DNA of 64,000 nucleotides from Alkalicoccobacillus gibsonii (GTDB taxonomy: Bacteria > Bacillota > Bacilli > Bacillales > Bacillaceae_D). The stretch spans positions 868,001 to 932,000 of the forward strand of contig NZ_JAEUZA010000002.1 in NCBI RefSeq assembly GCF_016798245.1, given 5' to 3'. Below, in pieces: positions 26,068 through 38,720 of this stretch. The notes under the pieces were generated by a model. It was given only the letters and a program-made list of their open reading frames with translations. It made no database searches and was not told the origin of the DNA. Position numbers and translations under genes: made by a program. The stretch's first letter is position 1. Each line of letters opens with the position of its first letter.

Positions 26068-26099
26068 AAACCTTCTGCTTATCTGCATGAGGTTTTTTT
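26068..26099 (+). terminator. Riboswitch-controlled terminator
   Basis: AACCTTCTGC and GCATGAGGTT form the stem, followed by seven T. It lies 12 bp after P1 of the S-box and 33 bp before metN. Confidence 0.9.
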
Positions 26100-26131
26100 G
26101 TTTATACGATTAGAAAGTGAGGATTTCGCTT

Positions 26132-27157
26132 GTGATAACACTTAAAGGATTAAAGAAAGTCTTTGAATTAAAAAGTGGAGCCGTCACCGCTGTAGATGGT
26201 GTCGACTTAACGATTGAAAAAGGCGGTATCTTTGGCATCATTGGTTATAGTGGTGCAGGAAAGAGTACACTCATTCGTATGTTGAACATGTTAGAGCGTC
26301 CTACAAGTGGTGAAGTAAACATAGATGGGGAAGACATTTCGAAGCTATCAAAAAAAGAGCTTCGTAAATCGCGACAAGAAATGGGAATGATTTTTCAACA
26401 TTTTAACCTACTATGGTCTCGCACGGTATATGATAACATCGCATTTCCTCTTGAGATTGCAGGAGTAAAAGGGACTGAAAAAGATCAACGAGTCAAGGAA
26501 TTAATTAAGCTTGTTGGGCTAGAAGGAAGAGATACAAGTTATCCCTCACAGCTGAGTGGAGGGCAAAAGCAACGTGTGGGGATCGCAAGAGCACTCGCAA
26601 ATAACCCGAAAGTGCTCTTATGTGATGAAGCCACTTCAGCACTTGATCCAAAGACAACTGAATCGATCTTAGATTTGTTAGTTGATATTAATCAAAAGCT
26701 TAAGCTGACGATTGTATTGATTACCCACGAAATGCATGTTATTCGTAAGATTTGTTCAGAAGTAGCTGTAATGGAAAATGGACAAATTGTTGAAAAGGGA
26801 CCTGTACTTGATGTGTTCCGTCACCCTAAGGAAGAAATGACAAAAGAGTTCCTAAAACAAATTACGGAACAGGATGATACAGAAGAAACAATTCAAGAGC
26901 TGTTAAGTGATGCAGGATCTGGAGATATTGTTCAGCTTACCTTCTCAGGAACAAGCGCAGAGCGACCATTAATCTCAGAACTGATTCGTACATTTAAAAT
27001 TGATGTATCCATTCTTCACGGTAAAATTACAAAGGTTCAAGGTGGATCTTATGGAACTCTTTTTATTCAAATTACCGGTGATGAAGTAGAAAAGAAAAAA
27101 GCATTAGACTATATCATGACCAAAGAGGTTGAAGCGGAGGTGTTACGCCGTGACTGA
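26132..27157 (+). CDS. metN: Methionine ABC transporter ATP-binding protein
   Basis: 341 aa from the GTG at 26132, nine bases after AGTGAGGA. The N-terminus MITLKGLKKVFEL then matches MetN. Walker A is GYSGAGKST (38-46), the signature is LSGGQKQR, Walker B is VLLCDEATSALDP, and the C-terminal ~80 residues are the methionine-sensing NIL domain (VQLTFSGTSAERPLISELI). It energises D/L-methionine import with MetP and MetQ. Expression is controlled by the S-box upstream. Its stop overlaps the metP start. Confidence 0.96.
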   Translation: MITLKGLKKVFELKSGAVTAVDGVDLTIEKGGIFGIIGYSGAGKSTLIRMLNMLERPTSGEVNIDGEDISKLSKKELRKSRQEMGMIFQHFNLLWSRTVYDNIAFPLEIAGVKGTEKDQRVKELIKLVGLEGRDTSYPSQLSGGQKQRVGIARALANNPKVLLCDEATSALDPKTTESILDLLVDINQKLKLTIVLITHEMHVIRKICSEVAVMENGQIVEKGPVLDVFRHPKEEMTKEFLKQITEQDDTEETIQELLSDAGSGDIVQLTFSGTSAERPLISELIRTFKIDVSILHGKITKVQGGSYGTLFIQITGDEVEKKKALDYIMTKEVEAEVLRRD

Positions 27158-27818
27158 GGCATTATTTCCAAATGTTCGTTGGGATCGCATCTGGGATGCA
27201 ACCCTTGAAACCATCTATATGACAGGAATTTCTTTAATCGCTACATTTATTCTTGGTATTCTGCTCGGATTACTGTTATATTTAACTGGTAAGGGTAATT
27301 TATGGGCCAATAAACCGATAAACACGGTGATTGGTGCCTACGTGAACATTACTCGATCCATACCATTTGTTATCTTGTTAATTTTAATTATCCCATTTAC
27401 AAAGTTAATCGTTGGAACCATTCTTGGCCCAACCGCTGCACTACCTGCACTTATTATTGGAGCGGCTCCGTTCTATGCTCGTATGGTTGAGATTGCTCTA
27501 AGAGAAATCGATCGAGGTGTAATTGAAGCAGCCCAATCTATGGGAGCGACCTCTTCAACCATTATTTTCAAGGTACTACTACCAGAGTCAACACCCGCAC
27601 TTATTTCAGGTATTACAGTAACAACGATCGCAATGATTGGTTATACGGCAATGGCCGGAATTGTTGGTGGTGGAGGACTTGGAACACTCGCTTATCAAGA
27701 AGGGTTCCAACGTAATAATGGTGATGTAACATTGGTGGCTACGGTTGTCATTCTACTGGTAGTGTTTGTTGTACAGTGGATCGGCGACTTTCTCACATAT
27801 AAAACAGATAAACGCTAA
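27150..27818 (+). CDS. metP: Methionine ABC transporter permease
   Basis: 222 aa from the GTG at 27150, overlapping metN by eight bases with GGAGGTG upstream. Five or so membrane segments are followed by the coupling motif GVIEAAQSMGATSSTIIFKV and LPESTPALISG, typical of MetI/MetP. The open frame from 27129 is only an extension without a site. The overlap implies translational coupling and equal amounts of ATPase and permease. Confidence 0.95.
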   Translation: MTEALFPNVRWDRIWDATLETIYMTGISLIATFILGILLGLLLYLTGKGNLWANKPINTVIGAYVNITRSIPFVILLILIIPFTKLIVGTILGPTAALPALIIGAAPFYARMVEIALREIDRGVIEAAQSMGATSSTIIFKVLLPESTPALISGITVTTIAMIGYTAMAGIVGGGGLGTLAYQEGFQRNNGDVTLVATVVILLVVFVVQWIGDFLTYKTDKR

Positions 27819-27841
27819 ACGAATGGACGGGGGAATAGGAA

Positions 27842-28651
27842 ATGAAAAAAATCTTAGGTACGGTTGGAACATCTAGTATTATTCTTGCACTTGCAGCTTG
27901 TGGTTCAGGTGATGAAGACACAATTCGTATTACAGCTTCAAACATTCCACACACTGAAATTCTTGAAGAAGCTGCAACGATCCTTGAGGACGATGGAATT
28001 GCTTTAGATATTATTGTTGCGGAAGATTATAACATTCCTAACATCGCACTTGAAGATGGAGATATTGATGCAAACTATTTTCAGCATCAGCCTTACCTAG
28101 ATAAGCAAACGGAAGAGTTTGGATATGATTTTGCAGTAGCTGGAGATGCGATTCATATTGAGCCTTACGCATTATATTCTTCGGAATATGATAGTGTGGA
28201 TGATATTCCAGAAGGTGGACTTATTATTTTTAGTAATAACCCTGCAGAAGAAGGGCGTTCTCTTCAATTACTTGCACAAGAAGGATTAATTACATTAACT
28301 GAAGGTGTTGGCTATGATGCAACATTGGACGATATTGAAGAGAACCCTAAAAACCTTGAATTTAGAAATGATGTAGATGCATCGCTATTACCACAGTTAT
28401 ATCAAAACAATGAAGGTGATGCGCTAATCATCAATGCGAACTATGCACTTGAGATTGATCTTAACCCTTCAGAGGACGGATTGATCACGGAGTCAAGCGG
28501 CACAGACAATCCATTTGGTAACTTAATTGTTGTTCGTGCTGGTGATGAAGAACGTGAAGACATTCAAAAATTAGTAGAAGTGCTTCACTCACAAGAAATT
28601 CAAGACTTCATTGAAGAAAAGTACGAAGGTGCTGTATTGCCGGTTCAGTAA
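27842..28651 (+). CDS. metQ: Methionine-binding lipoprotein
   Basis: 269 aa. The signal peptide ends in the lipobox LAAC, followed by GSGDED. The NlpA/MetQ family segments are IPHTEILEEAATIL, EDGDIDANYFQHQPYLD (ligand-pocket region) and IPEGGLIIFSNNPAEEGRSL. It captures methionine outside the membrane for MetNP. GACGGGGG precedes the ATG, and terminator 28670-28703 ends the operon. Confidence 0.95.
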   Translation: MKKILGTVGTSSIILALAACGSGDEDTIRITASNIPHTEILEEAATILEDDGIALDIIVAEDYNIPNIALEDGDIDANYFQHQPYLDKQTEEFGYDFAVAGDAIHIEPYALYSSEYDSVDDIPEGGLIIFSNNPAEEGRSLQLLAQEGLITLTEGVGYDATLDDIEENPKNLEFRNDVDASLLPQLYQNNEGDALIINANYALEIDLNPSEDGLITESSGTDNPFGNLIVVRAGDEEREDIQKLVEVLHSQEIQDFIEEKYEGAVLPVQ

Positions 28652-28669
28652 GTTATTTTGAAATGACTA

Positions 28670-28703
28670 GACTAATGATTCTTTAGGGATCATTAGTCTT
28701 TTT
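28670..28703 (+). terminator. Terminator of metNPQ
   Basis: GACTAATGAT (28670-28679) pairs with ATCATTAGTC (28689-28698), followed by TTTTT. Confidence 0.9.
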
Positions 28704-28730
28704 ACTGTTATTTAGCGAAAGTGTAAACGT

Positions 28731-28845
28731 AGACTCCTGCGGAAATAGTGCGAGGCGAAGACACTGTAGCGGTGCTTTTTCCGCGAAAGGAGCTGAGGCC
28801 GTTCTTGTGGGTGCGAGGGATTCTCCTGAAGCGGATGCATTGCTT
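28731..28845 (-). repeat. Dispersed intergenic repeat, copy 2 (inverted)
   Basis: The complement reads ATCCGCTTCAGGAGAATCCC, then GAACGGCCTCAGCTCCTTTC, GCGGAAAAAGCACCGCTACA and GTGTCTTCGCC, matching copies 1 and 3 block by block. It lacks the GGCGAATGATTC hairpin found at the end of the other two copies. The 316-bp gap 28652-28967 otherwise holds the metQ terminator and the leader of the next gene. Confidence 0.85.
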
Positions 28846-28967
28846 TGTTCGTGTTTTGCCATCCGCTTTACTGCTATGTCCAACTCTCTTTTTTCATCGC
28901 ATAACTTCTCATCCTCCCGCTCATACTACTGACATACGAATTTAAAAGTAGAAGGAGTTTGAGGCTC

Positions 28968-29357
28968 ATGGAACAGCAACAATCTAACCAGAATAATACG
29001 ATTCAAGAGGCACTTCACACTTATAAAGAAGGGCTCCATTCATTTACACAGAAGCTCCCTCACATCGCAAAAAGCTATAATAAGTTTACAGAGTCTTGTT
29101 TTGAAGAAGGTACGTTAACGAAAAAGGGTAAGCAATTAATAGCCCTTGGAATTAGTGTCTATTCTCAGGATGAGTATTGCATTATCTATCACACAAAAGG
29201 ATGCCTGGATCAAGGATGCAGTGAAGATGAAATTCTTGAATCAGTCGGAGTAGCTGCAGCATTTGGTGGCGGAGCTGCAATGAGTCAAGGCGTAACCCTT
29301 GTGCAAGAGGCCATTCAGAAGCTTGGAAACAATTCATCGAAACAAGCGTTTCAATAA
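28968..29357 (+). CDS. Carboxymuconolactone decarboxylase/AhpD-like protein
   Basis: 129 aa from the ATG at 28968 with AAGGAG ten bases upstream. A TTG at 28959 is less likely. The CMD/AhpD core is visible: [42 protein letters not shown]. It has a Cys-containing helix ([11 protein letters not shown]) in place of the classic CxxC, then [15 protein letters not shown]. Such proteins are peroxidase-like or thiol-disulfide factors. The exact role is unknown. It is monocistronic and lies before the suf operon. Confidence 0.82.
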   Translation: MEQQQSNQNNTIQEALHTYKEGLHSFTQKLPHIAKSYNKFTESCFEEGTLTKKGKQLIALGISVYSQDEYCIIYHTKGCLDQGCSEDEILESVGVAAAFGGGAAMSQGVTLVQEAIQKLGNNSSKQAFQ

Positions 29358-29370
29358 TAAGAGTTAGATC

Positions 29371-29402
29371 TAGCAGCACCCTTTGGTGTTGCTACTTTTT
29401 TT
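29371..29402 (+). terminator. Terminator of the AhpD-like gene
   Basis: TAGCAGCACC (29371-29380) pairs with GGTGTTGCTA (29385-29394; one G-U), followed by a long T-run. Confidence 0.88.
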
Positions 29403-29436
29403 GTTATAATGAAGTTTCGCAAGTAGGCTTGACGCC

Positions 29437-29465
29437 TTGAACTCAAGTTGGATTTGTTATAAGAT
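29437..29465 (+). promoter_or_regulatory. Candidate promoter of the suf operon
   Basis: TTGAAC (29437-29442) and TAAGAT (29460-29465) have a 17-bp spacer; TATAAG at 29458 is an alternative -10. The -35 lies in the small palindrome CTTGA-AC-TCAAG (29436-29447), a possible operator. This is low-confidence pattern matching. Confidence 0.35.
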
Positions 29466-29549
29466 TAGAATGAGAATAGAATGATAATAAGTAAATTGAA
29501 CGGCTGTGTGAATTTTGTTTGTACAGCACATACATTGGAGGTAGTGAAA

Positions 29550-30335
29550 ATGGCAGCATCACATTTAAAAATTGAGAATTTGAACGTTTCAATAGAAGGA
29601 AAGCACATTCTAAGAGACTTTAGCTTAGACGTAAAAGGTGGAGAAATCCATGCAATCATGGGGCCAAACGGTACAGGTAAATCAACGTTAGCTTCTGCAA
29701 TCATGGGTCATCCTAAGTATGAAATCACAAGTGGATCCATCCACTTAGATGGTGAAGATGTGCGTGAAATGGAAGTGGACGAGCGTGCACAAGCTGGTCT
29801 TTTCCTTGCAATGCAGTACCCAAGTGAAATCAGTGGGATTACAAATGCAGACTTCCTTCGTTCAGCAATTAATGCTGGAAAAGAAGAAGGCGAAGAAATT
29901 TCTCTTATGAAATTCATCCGTAAAATGGATTCAAAAATGGACGTACTAGATATGGATCAGTCTTTCTCTCAACGTTACCTTAACGAAGGATTCTCAGGTG
30001 GAGAGAAAAAACGTAACGAAATTCTTCAACTTCTTATGCTTGAGCCTAAAATTGCGATTTTAGATGAAATTGACTCTGGTCTTGATATTGATGCACTTAA
30101 AGTTGTATCTAAAGGTGTAAACGAAATGCGCGGAGAAGATTTCGGTTGCTTAATTATTACTCACTACCAACGTCTGTTGGACTACATTACTCCTGATAAA
30201 GTCCACGTTATGATGCAAGGACGTATTGTTAAATCTGGTGGTCCAGAGCTTGCAGAGCGTCTTGAAGCAGAAGGTTATGACTGGATCAAAGCAGAGCTTG
30301 GTATTGAAGACGAGCGCGTAAATCAGGAAGCATAA
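29550..30335 (+). CDS. sufC: Fe-S cluster assembly ATPase SufC
   Basis: 261 aa from the ATG at 29550 (TTGGAGGTAG upstream). The 23-residue extension of the open frame is not used. Walker A is [10 protein letters not shown] (37-46), the signature is [10 protein letters not shown], and Walker B is [12 protein letters not shown]. It powers the SufBCD scaffold that assembles iron-sulfur clusters. First gene of sufCDSUB, the sole cluster-building system of Bacillus, in the usual order. Confidence 0.97.
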   Translation: MAASHLKIENLNVSIEGKHILRDFSLDVKGGEIHAIMGPNGTGKSTLASAIMGHPKYEITSGSIHLDGEDVREMEVDERAQAGLFLAMQYPSEISGITNADFLRSAINAGKEEGEEISLMKFIRKMDSKMDVLDMDQSFSQRYLNEGFSGGEKKRNEILQLLMLEPKIAILDEIDSGLDIDALKVVSKGVNEMRGEDFGCLIITHYQRLLDYITPDKVHVMMQGRIVKSGGPELAERLEAEGYDWIKAELGIEDERVNQEA

Positions 30336-30368
30336 TAAAAGTAGATCAACAATAAAGGGTGGGTATAT

Positions 30369-33320
<2,952 letters not shown>

Positions 33321-33351
33321 GCAAGTTGATTCTCATTAGGAGGGATTCACA

Positions 33352-34749
33352 ATGGCAAAGAAAATGCCTGATATTGGTGAATATAAATATGGATTTTCAG
33401 ACCGTGATGTATCGATCTTCCGCTCTGGACGTGGCCTAACAAAAGAAATCGTTGAAGAAATTTCACGTATGAAGGAAGAGCCGCAGTGGATGCTAGACTT
33501 CCGTCTGAAATCTCTTGAGCTTTTCTACAAAATGCCTATGCCTCAGTGGGGTGGCGATCTTTCAGAGCTAGACTTTGATGACATTACGTATTACGTAAAA
33601 GCGTCTGAGCAGACAGAGCGTTCTTGGGATGAAGTACCAGAGGAAATTAAAAACACGTTTGATAAGCTTGGAATTCCTGAAGCAGAGCAAAAGTATCTTG
33701 CTGGTGTATCTGCACAGTATGAATCTGAGGTTGTTTATCACAACATGAAGCAAGAGCTTACGGATCTTGGAATCATTTTCAAGGATACAGATTCGGCTCT
33801 TCGTGAAAATGAAGACATCTTCAAAAAGCATTTTGGAACGATTATTCCTCCAGCGGATAACAAGTTTGCTGCACTAAACTCAGCTGTATGGTCTGGTGGA
33901 TCATTCATCTATGTACCTAAAGGTGTTAAAACGGAAACGCCTCTACAAGCTTACTTCCGTATTAACTCTGAGAACATGGGTCAGTTCGAGCGTACGTTAA
34001 TCATCGCTGATGAAGATAGCTCTGTTCACTACGTTGAGGGCTGTACAGCGCCTGTTTATACAACAAACTCACTTCACAGTGCCGTTGTTGAGATCATTGT
34101 TAAGGACAATGCATATTGTCGTTACACAACCATCCAGAACTGGGCACCAAACATCTTTAACCTCGTTACAAAACGTGCGGTTGCAGATGCTGGAGCAACT
34201 ATGGAATGGGTTGATGGAAACATCGGATCTAAATTAACAATGAAGTATCCAGCTGTTATTATGCGTGGAGAAGGAGCAAAAGGAACAATCCTTTCTATCG
34301 CTATCGCTGGTAAAGGACAGCACCAGGATGCAGGAGCGAAAGTCACTCACCTTGCACCAAACTGTTCTTCTACGATCGTATCTAAGTCGATTTCTAAGCA
34401 TGGTGGTAAAGTAACATATCGTGGAATTTGCCACTTTGGGCGTCGCTCGGAAGGATCAAAATCCAAGATTGAGTGTGATACACTAATCATGGATAACCAA
34501 TCCACATCCGATACGATTCCTTACAATGAAATCCTAAATAACAACATTACGCTTGAGCACGAAGCAACGGTATCAAAAGTATCAGAAGATCAACTCTTCT
34601 ACCTAATGAGCCGTGGTATCTCTGAGCAAGAAGCAACAGAGATGATCGTTATGGGCTTCATCGAGCCATTCACTAAAGAACTTCCAATGGAATATGCAGT
34701 TGAGATGAACCGTCTGATCAGCTTTGAAATGGAAGGTTCAATCGGATAA
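33352..34749 (+). CDS. sufB: Fe-S cluster assembly scaffold SufB
   Basis: 465 aa. The conserved N-terminal segment is [20 protein letters not shown], the beta-helix core lies at about 130-400, and the C-terminal [20 protein letters not shown] is followed by [15 protein letters not shown]. SufB is the cluster-carrying scaffold subunit of SufBC2D. Last gene of the operon; AGGAGG precedes the ATG. Terminator 34761-34792 follows. Confidence 0.97.
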   Translation: MAKKMPDIGEYKYGFSDRDVSIFRSGRGLTKEIVEEISRMKEEPQWMLDFRLKSLELFYKMPMPQWGGDLSELDFDDITYYVKASEQTERSWDEVPEEIKNTFDKLGIPEAEQKYLAGVSAQYESEVVYHNMKQELTDLGIIFKDTDSALRENEDIFKKHFGTIIPPADNKFAALNSAVWSGGSFIYVPKGVKTETPLQAYFRINSENMGQFERTLIIADEDSSVHYVEGCTAPVYTTNSLHSAVVEIIVKDNAYCRYTTIQNWAPNIFNLVTKRAVADAGATMEWVDGNIGSKLTMKYPAVIMRGEGAKGTILSIAIAGKGQHQDAGAKVTHLAPNCSSTIVSKSISKHGGKVTYRGICHFGRRSEGSKSKIECDTLIMDNQSTSDTIPYNEILNNNITLEHEATVSKVSEDQLFYLMSRGISEQEATEMIVMGFIEPFTKELPMEYAVEMNRLISFEMEGSIG

Positions 34750-34760
34750 TTAGGAAATAG

Positions 34761-34792
34761 AAAAAGCGAGTCCTTCTTGGGCTCGCTTTTTT
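34761..34792. terminator. Bidirectional terminator after sufB
   Basis: AAAAAGCGAG (34761-34770) and CTCGCTTTTTT (34782-34792) form a stem with U-runs on both strands, serving suf (+) and the convergent 34799 gene (-). Confidence 0.9.
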
Positions 34793-34798
34793 AATTCT

Positions 34799-35659
34799 TT
34801 AATCACTTGTCTTTTCAAGGCTTTTAGCCTCACGTTCATTCAGTGAACTTGGATAAAGTACGATATGACCAGGCTGAGAAGCTGGTGCTTCTAATTGAGC
34901 GACAAAATCATCAGCTAAGGCAATGACCCATGCTGCCTGTTCATTATCTTTTAAAACAAGTGCTAAAGTACCATACTGTTGGGTGTGTTCCCAATCAAAA
35001 TGGTGTGTCTGACCATCTTCTTCAAGATAAATGCCTTCAGGACCACTAGTCACCCTCGTATCTCCACTTTGCCATTCCCCGTGAATTTGAGCTCCGACAT
35101 CATAATAAGAGATTCCGTCCCCTCGATCTCCATATGTAGCGATATGCTGCTGTGTGTTTTGATCTGAGTCCTGGTATGTGACTGCAGCGATATCGTTTGC
35201 AAGCCACTTAACATTTATCTTTTCGTTATTTGTAGAAAGTCGTTGAAGTGGTCTTGCTAAGATATAATAGTAATCTCGGTAATAGATCATTTCTCCCTTT
35301 TGAATATCCTGCTTCAGTACAAGGGTGTTCGAACCATCTGGTGAGAAGCTTAAAGTGCTATGAACGTTTTGACTGGTAGAATAAATGAAATAGCCATTTA
35401 AAGCGAGGAACAGAGTCACAGCTGTTCCACCAGTAAGCAGCCATTTTTTTGATCGATTAAAATAAAATAGAAAAGAGACGGCTAAACTGATTATGCATAC
35501 ACAATTTATCCAATAAAAAAGGAGAGTGTGAATATATTCTACTTCTCTGCTTAATAAGCGAGGCACAAATAGATAGCCAATCTGCAGGAAAAATAGTCCG
35601 AGAGAGAAGAGTAAGAAACATAGGGCTAAAATGGTACGCCATGGTTTATTCGTTTTCAT
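34799..35659 (-). CDS. Membrane protein of unknown function, partner of the Asp-box protein
   Basis: 286 aa. Three membrane segments lie in the first ~95 residues (ILALCFLLFSLGLFFLQIGY; LLFYWINCVCIISLAVSFLF; WLLTGGTAVTLFLALNGYFI). After them comes a ~190-residue extracytoplasmic, beta-rich domain (LSFSPDGSNTLVLKQD onwards). The start overlaps the upstream Asp-box gene by 14 bp, so the two are coupled and probably work together at the cell surface. No family recognised. Confidence 0.65.
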   Translation of the reverse strand: MKTNKPWRTILALCFLLFSLGLFFLQIGYLFVPRLLSREVEYIHTLLFYWINCVCIISLAVSFLFYFNRSKKWLLTGGTAVTLFLALNGYFIYSTSQNVHSTLSFSPDGSNTLVLKQDIQKGEMIYYRDYYYILARPLQRLSTNNEKINVKWLANDIAAVTYQDSDQNTQQHIATYGDRGDGISYYDVGAQIHGEWQSGDTRVTSGPEGIYLEEDGQTHHFDWEHTQQYGTLALVLKDNEQAAWVIALADDFVAQLEAPASQPGHIVLYPSSLNEREAKSLEKTSD

Positions 35660-36572
35660 CAGGATCGACCTCCCTATTAAATTCCCACGTCAATCCGTTA
35701 TCGTTAGAAGAAAACTCTCCCTTTACAAGGCCGCCTAAATAATCACCGTTTGGTCCTTGATTTAAATGGAGAAGCAATTGATCGTTTTTTAAAAAGGGCA
35801 TTTCTGCTTGAACAAAAATCGCTTCATACTCTTCTGGAACACGAATATCTGCCTCGATCCAACTGCTTCCGGCATCGTTGGTTACATAAAAGTCTGGAGC
35901 ATCAGGATTAATGATTCCGTAAGATACGAATCCTGTAGACTCGTCCACAAAGCCACCATCAGCTACAAGACGGAGCGTGTCTGGAATATCAACTGATGTC
36001 CAGCTAACGCCTCCATCATAAGTTAGATAGATATATGTCATTTCACTCGACATCGTTTTGTCCCCGGTAAAGATGAGATATCCAAATGTATCATTTACTA
36101 ACTCCATTTTTCGATACCGAAGATACGGTATTGAGTCAGTAACGAGTGAATCCTGCCACGATTGACCTTGATCAGTTGTTGATACGGTTCGAACAGATAG
36201 ACCATTGTCCTCATGAACAGCGTACATAAAAATGGATCTTTGATTTGTTAACATGTAACTTTTGTGTATTAATTCCTCTTGACTCCCACTATACTCTCCA
36301 ACAAAAAGGGATTGTGGTTCAATAGGAACGACTATCCAATTTTCACCTTGATCAAATGTTACTGATAATTCATCTTGGTTAATTGAATAATCTACTTTTT
36401 GATTTGTAACTGAGAGAGTGGGTTCTTGGTCCTCTGTCAGTTGAACCTGCTCTTCTAGTTTTTCAGTTTGAGTTTGCTCAGGTAATGAAGTCATAACTTT
36501 CTGCTGCATAAACAATCCTGCAGTTAAACTAGAAATCATGATAATGGATAATCCAATAGCAATCTTTTTCAT
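35646..36572 (-). CDS. Exported Asp-box (sialidase-type beta-propeller) protein
   Basis: 308 aa with an N-terminal membrane anchor or signal (MKKIAIGLSIIMISSLTAGL). Five Asp-box motifs of the SxDxGxxW type appear at about residues 72 (TFDQGENW), 132 (TTDQGQSW), 184 (TYDGGVSW), 231 (TNDAGSSW) and 289 (SNDNGLTW). Asp-boxes mark beta-propeller blades in sialidases and Ycf48-like proteins. The catalytic residues of sialidases are not evident, so it is probably a binding or scaffolding propeller. Coupled to the membrane protein gene downstream. Confidence 0.75.
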   Translation of the reverse strand: MKKIAIGLSIIMISSLTAGLFMQQKVMTSLPEQTQTEKLEEQVQLTEDQEPTLSVTNQKVDYSINQDELSVTFDQGENWIVVPIEPQSLFVGEYSGSQEELIHKSYMLTNQRSIFMYAVHEDNGLSVRTVSTTDQGQSWQDSLVTDSIPYLRYRKMELVNDTFGYLIFTGDKTMSSEMTYIYLTYDGGVSWTSVDIPDTLRLVADGGFVDESTGFVSYGIINPDAPDFYVTNDAGSSWIEADIRVPEEYEAIFVQAEMPFLKNDQLLLHLNQGPNGDYLGGLVKGEFSSNDNGLTWEFNREVDPDENE

Positions 36573-36663
36573 ACAAATGCTCCTTTAAAACAAGTTTTCC
36601 GCTTCCATTATATCCAAATTATTGGTTGATTTGGGGAGTTTCATTAAATTTATTTTGTGAAAA

Positions 36664-36699
36664 AGAGGACCGTGAGAATTCATTTCTCACGGTCCTCTT
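36664..36699. terminator. Bidirectional terminator
   Basis: GAGGACCGTGAGAA and TTCTCACGGTCCTC form a 14-bp perfect stem. It is downstream of yitT on the minus strand and lies before the Asp-box gene promoter. Confidence 0.85.
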
Positions 36700-36707
36700 G
36701 TCATTGC

Positions 36708-37598
36708 TTATTCTTCTGCCTGTTCCTTATAAAACTCTTTTTCCTTTTTATCTGAACTAAATGTCACTTGAGTTGGGTGGTGGGCTTTATTAAAGGAACC
36801 GCCACTGACATCTTTAACCGTATGTACAACTGTGAAAGCATCAAGATCCAATTCACGAATCAGCTTTTTTAAGAAAAACAGCTGTTGCTTTTTAACGACA
36901 ACATAAATTAAGTTTTCTTCTTCATTCACATCGTAATTTTTGCCTTGTAGGATTGTTGCATGTGCCCCTAAATTCTTTTGGATTGAGCGGGCGATGGATT
37001 CATGATTTTTTGAGAAAATATGTACGATCTTCTTTGATTCAAAGCCTTCTAATACATAGTCTGTTACTCGCTTTCCAATAAACAGTGCGACGACCGTGTA
37101 CATGGTTAAGAGGGGTCCAATCACAAAGATTCCAGCTAAAACAACTAGCGTATCAAGAACAAAGTTCGTGCCGGTTAAGTCCCAACCAAACTTATAATTT
37201 AGCATCTTAGCAATGGTTGACGACCCACTCATTGTGCTTCCTGAACGAAAGATAAACCCAAACCCAATGCCGGTAAAGACGCCTGAATAAAGAGCGGCTA
37301 ATAGAGGATCATTAATTGGATTTGCTAAATCCTCAAGAAGGAACAGAAATAAAGAAAACAAGGGTACAGTTACGATTGATTTCACAATCATTGACCGTGG
37401 AAGGTAACGATAACCTATAAGTAAAATAATTCCGTTTGTAAGTAGAGTCACTAATGCGGGCGACCAACCTAACCCAAAATAAAATAAAAGCGCTAGCCCT
37501 GCTACGCCTCCCTCAGCAAGGGAATTGGGCATGGCAAAAATAGAAACAGAAAACGCAAAGAAAAAGGTTCCAAGGATCATTAAACTATAGTCCTTCAT
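36708..37598 (-). CDS. YitT-family membrane protein (DUF161/DUF2179)
   Basis: 296 aa. About five membrane segments (FAFSVSIFAMPNSLAEGGVA for the first two) are followed by a cytoplasmic DUF2179 domain from about 200: SKKIVHIFSKNHESIARSIQ, then GKNYDVNEEENLIYVVVKKQ. B. subtilis has several paralogues of unknown function. A C-terminal extension (FNKAHHPTQVTFSSDKKEKE) is charged. AGGAGGT precedes the ATG. It is divergent from yunF. Confidence 0.88.
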   Translation of the reverse strand: MKDYSLMILGTFFFAFSVSIFAMPNSLAEGGVAGLALLFYFGLGWSPALVTLLTNGIILLIGYRYLPRSMIVKSIVTVPLFSLFLFLLEDLANPINDPLLAALYSGVFTGIGFGFIFRSGSTMSGSSTIAKMLNYKFGWDLTGTNFVLDTLVVLAGIFVIGPLLTMYTVVALFIGKRVTDYVLEGFESKKIVHIFSKNHESIARSIQKNLGAHATILQGKNYDVNEEENLIYVVVKKQQLFFLKKLIRELDLDAFTVVHTVKDVSGGSFNKAHHPTQVTFSSDKKEKEFYKEQAEE

Positions 37599-37846
37599 AT
37601 GTACCTCCTAACATTAACCCTGACTAGTAACCATGTTACCCTTCACTGCTGTTACTAAACAAGTTGAATTACATTTAACATGAGATGCATAGAAGGGGAT
37701 TAAACTTCTTAATTGCTTCAAGCTTGCTTCACTTAAAAAAGAGTATTATCATAAAATATAATACATACCATAAGTGAAAAATGAGCGAGTCCTTAAGGAT
37801 TCGCTTCTTCTAGTTCAATCTAAAAAAGAGTTAAGGAGCTACCAAC

Positions 37847-38683
37847 ATGATCTACATCGGATTAACAGGCTGGGGAGATCACGATTCTTTATATGAAGGA
37901 ACGAGGGCAGCTGATAAGCTTTCCACCTATGCAGGCTACTTTCCAATTGTAGAGTTGGATTCTTCTTTTTATGCGGTTCAGCCGAAACGGTCGATGGAGA
38001 AGTGGGCGCATGAGACACCTGATTCGTTTTCATTTATTGTGAAAGCCTATCAAGGGATGACTGGGCATCAGACAGGCTTTGCTCCTTTTGATGATAAGGA
38101 ATCAATGTTTGCGGCATATATCGAGTCTTTGCAGCCGATTGGTTCAAAGCTTGCTATGGTGCTATGTCAATTTCCACCTTGGTTTGATTGTCGTAAAGAG
38201 AACGTTCAGTGGGTACGCTATGTAAAGGAAAAGCTCGCAGGTTATCCTGTCGCACTTGAGTTTAGACACCAAAGCTGGTTTAGTGGGACTATGAGGGAGC
38301 GTACTCTTGAATTCATGGAGCAGGAGGATTTCATTCATTCAATTTGTGATGAACCGCAGGCTGGAGTAGGTTCGATTCCAACTGTGCTCCATCCAACAAA
38401 TGAACTCAAAACATTAGTACGTCTCCACGGAAGAAATACATATGGTTGGAATGATACAAAAGACGGAAAATGGCGTGAAGTTCGGTACTTATATCGTTAT
38501 AATAAAGAAGAGTTAGAAGAATGGCGCAAGCATGTGTTAACATTACACACGCAAAGTAAGGATATTTACGTCATTTTTAACAACAATTCTGGTGGGGACG
38601 CAGCGGATAATGCTAGGCAATTGATTGATATGCTTGGGATTACGTACGAAGGGTTAGCCCCACGACAATTGGATTTATTTTGA
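37847..38683 (+). CDS. yunF: DUF72 TIM-barrel protein YunF
   Basis: 278 aa. Starts MIYIGLTGWGDHDSLY, followed by the conserved PIVELDSSFYAVQPKRSMEKW, FSFIVKAYQGMTGH and LEFRHQSWF segments of DUF72. It ends with IYVIFNNNSGGDAADNARQL. The biochemical function of DUF72 is not established; an endonuclease or isomerase-like TIM barrel has been proposed. First of the conserved yunFEDCB series. AAGGAG precedes the ATG. Confidence 0.9.
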   Translation: MIYIGLTGWGDHDSLYEGTRAADKLSTYAGYFPIVELDSSFYAVQPKRSMEKWAHETPDSFSFIVKAYQGMTGHQTGFAPFDDKESMFAAYIESLQPIGSKLAMVLCQFPPWFDCRKENVQWVRYVKEKLAGYPVALEFRHQSWFSGTMRERTLEFMEQEDFIHSICDEPQAGVGSIPTVLHPTNELKTLVRLHGRNTYGWNDTKDGKWREVRYLYRYNKEELEEWRKHVLTLHTQSKDIYVIFNNNSGGDAADNARQLIDMLGITYEGLAPRQLDLF

Positions 38684-38720
38684 GTGTAAAACGATATGAA
38701 AAAGTAAGAAGGGTTGTTAC

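Noticed and set aside
37783-37810. Hairpin GCGAGTCCTTAAGGATTCGC before yunF
   Set aside because: Short stem with a mismatch and a broken T-run (TTCTTCT). It could be a weak attenuator, but not enough for a feature.
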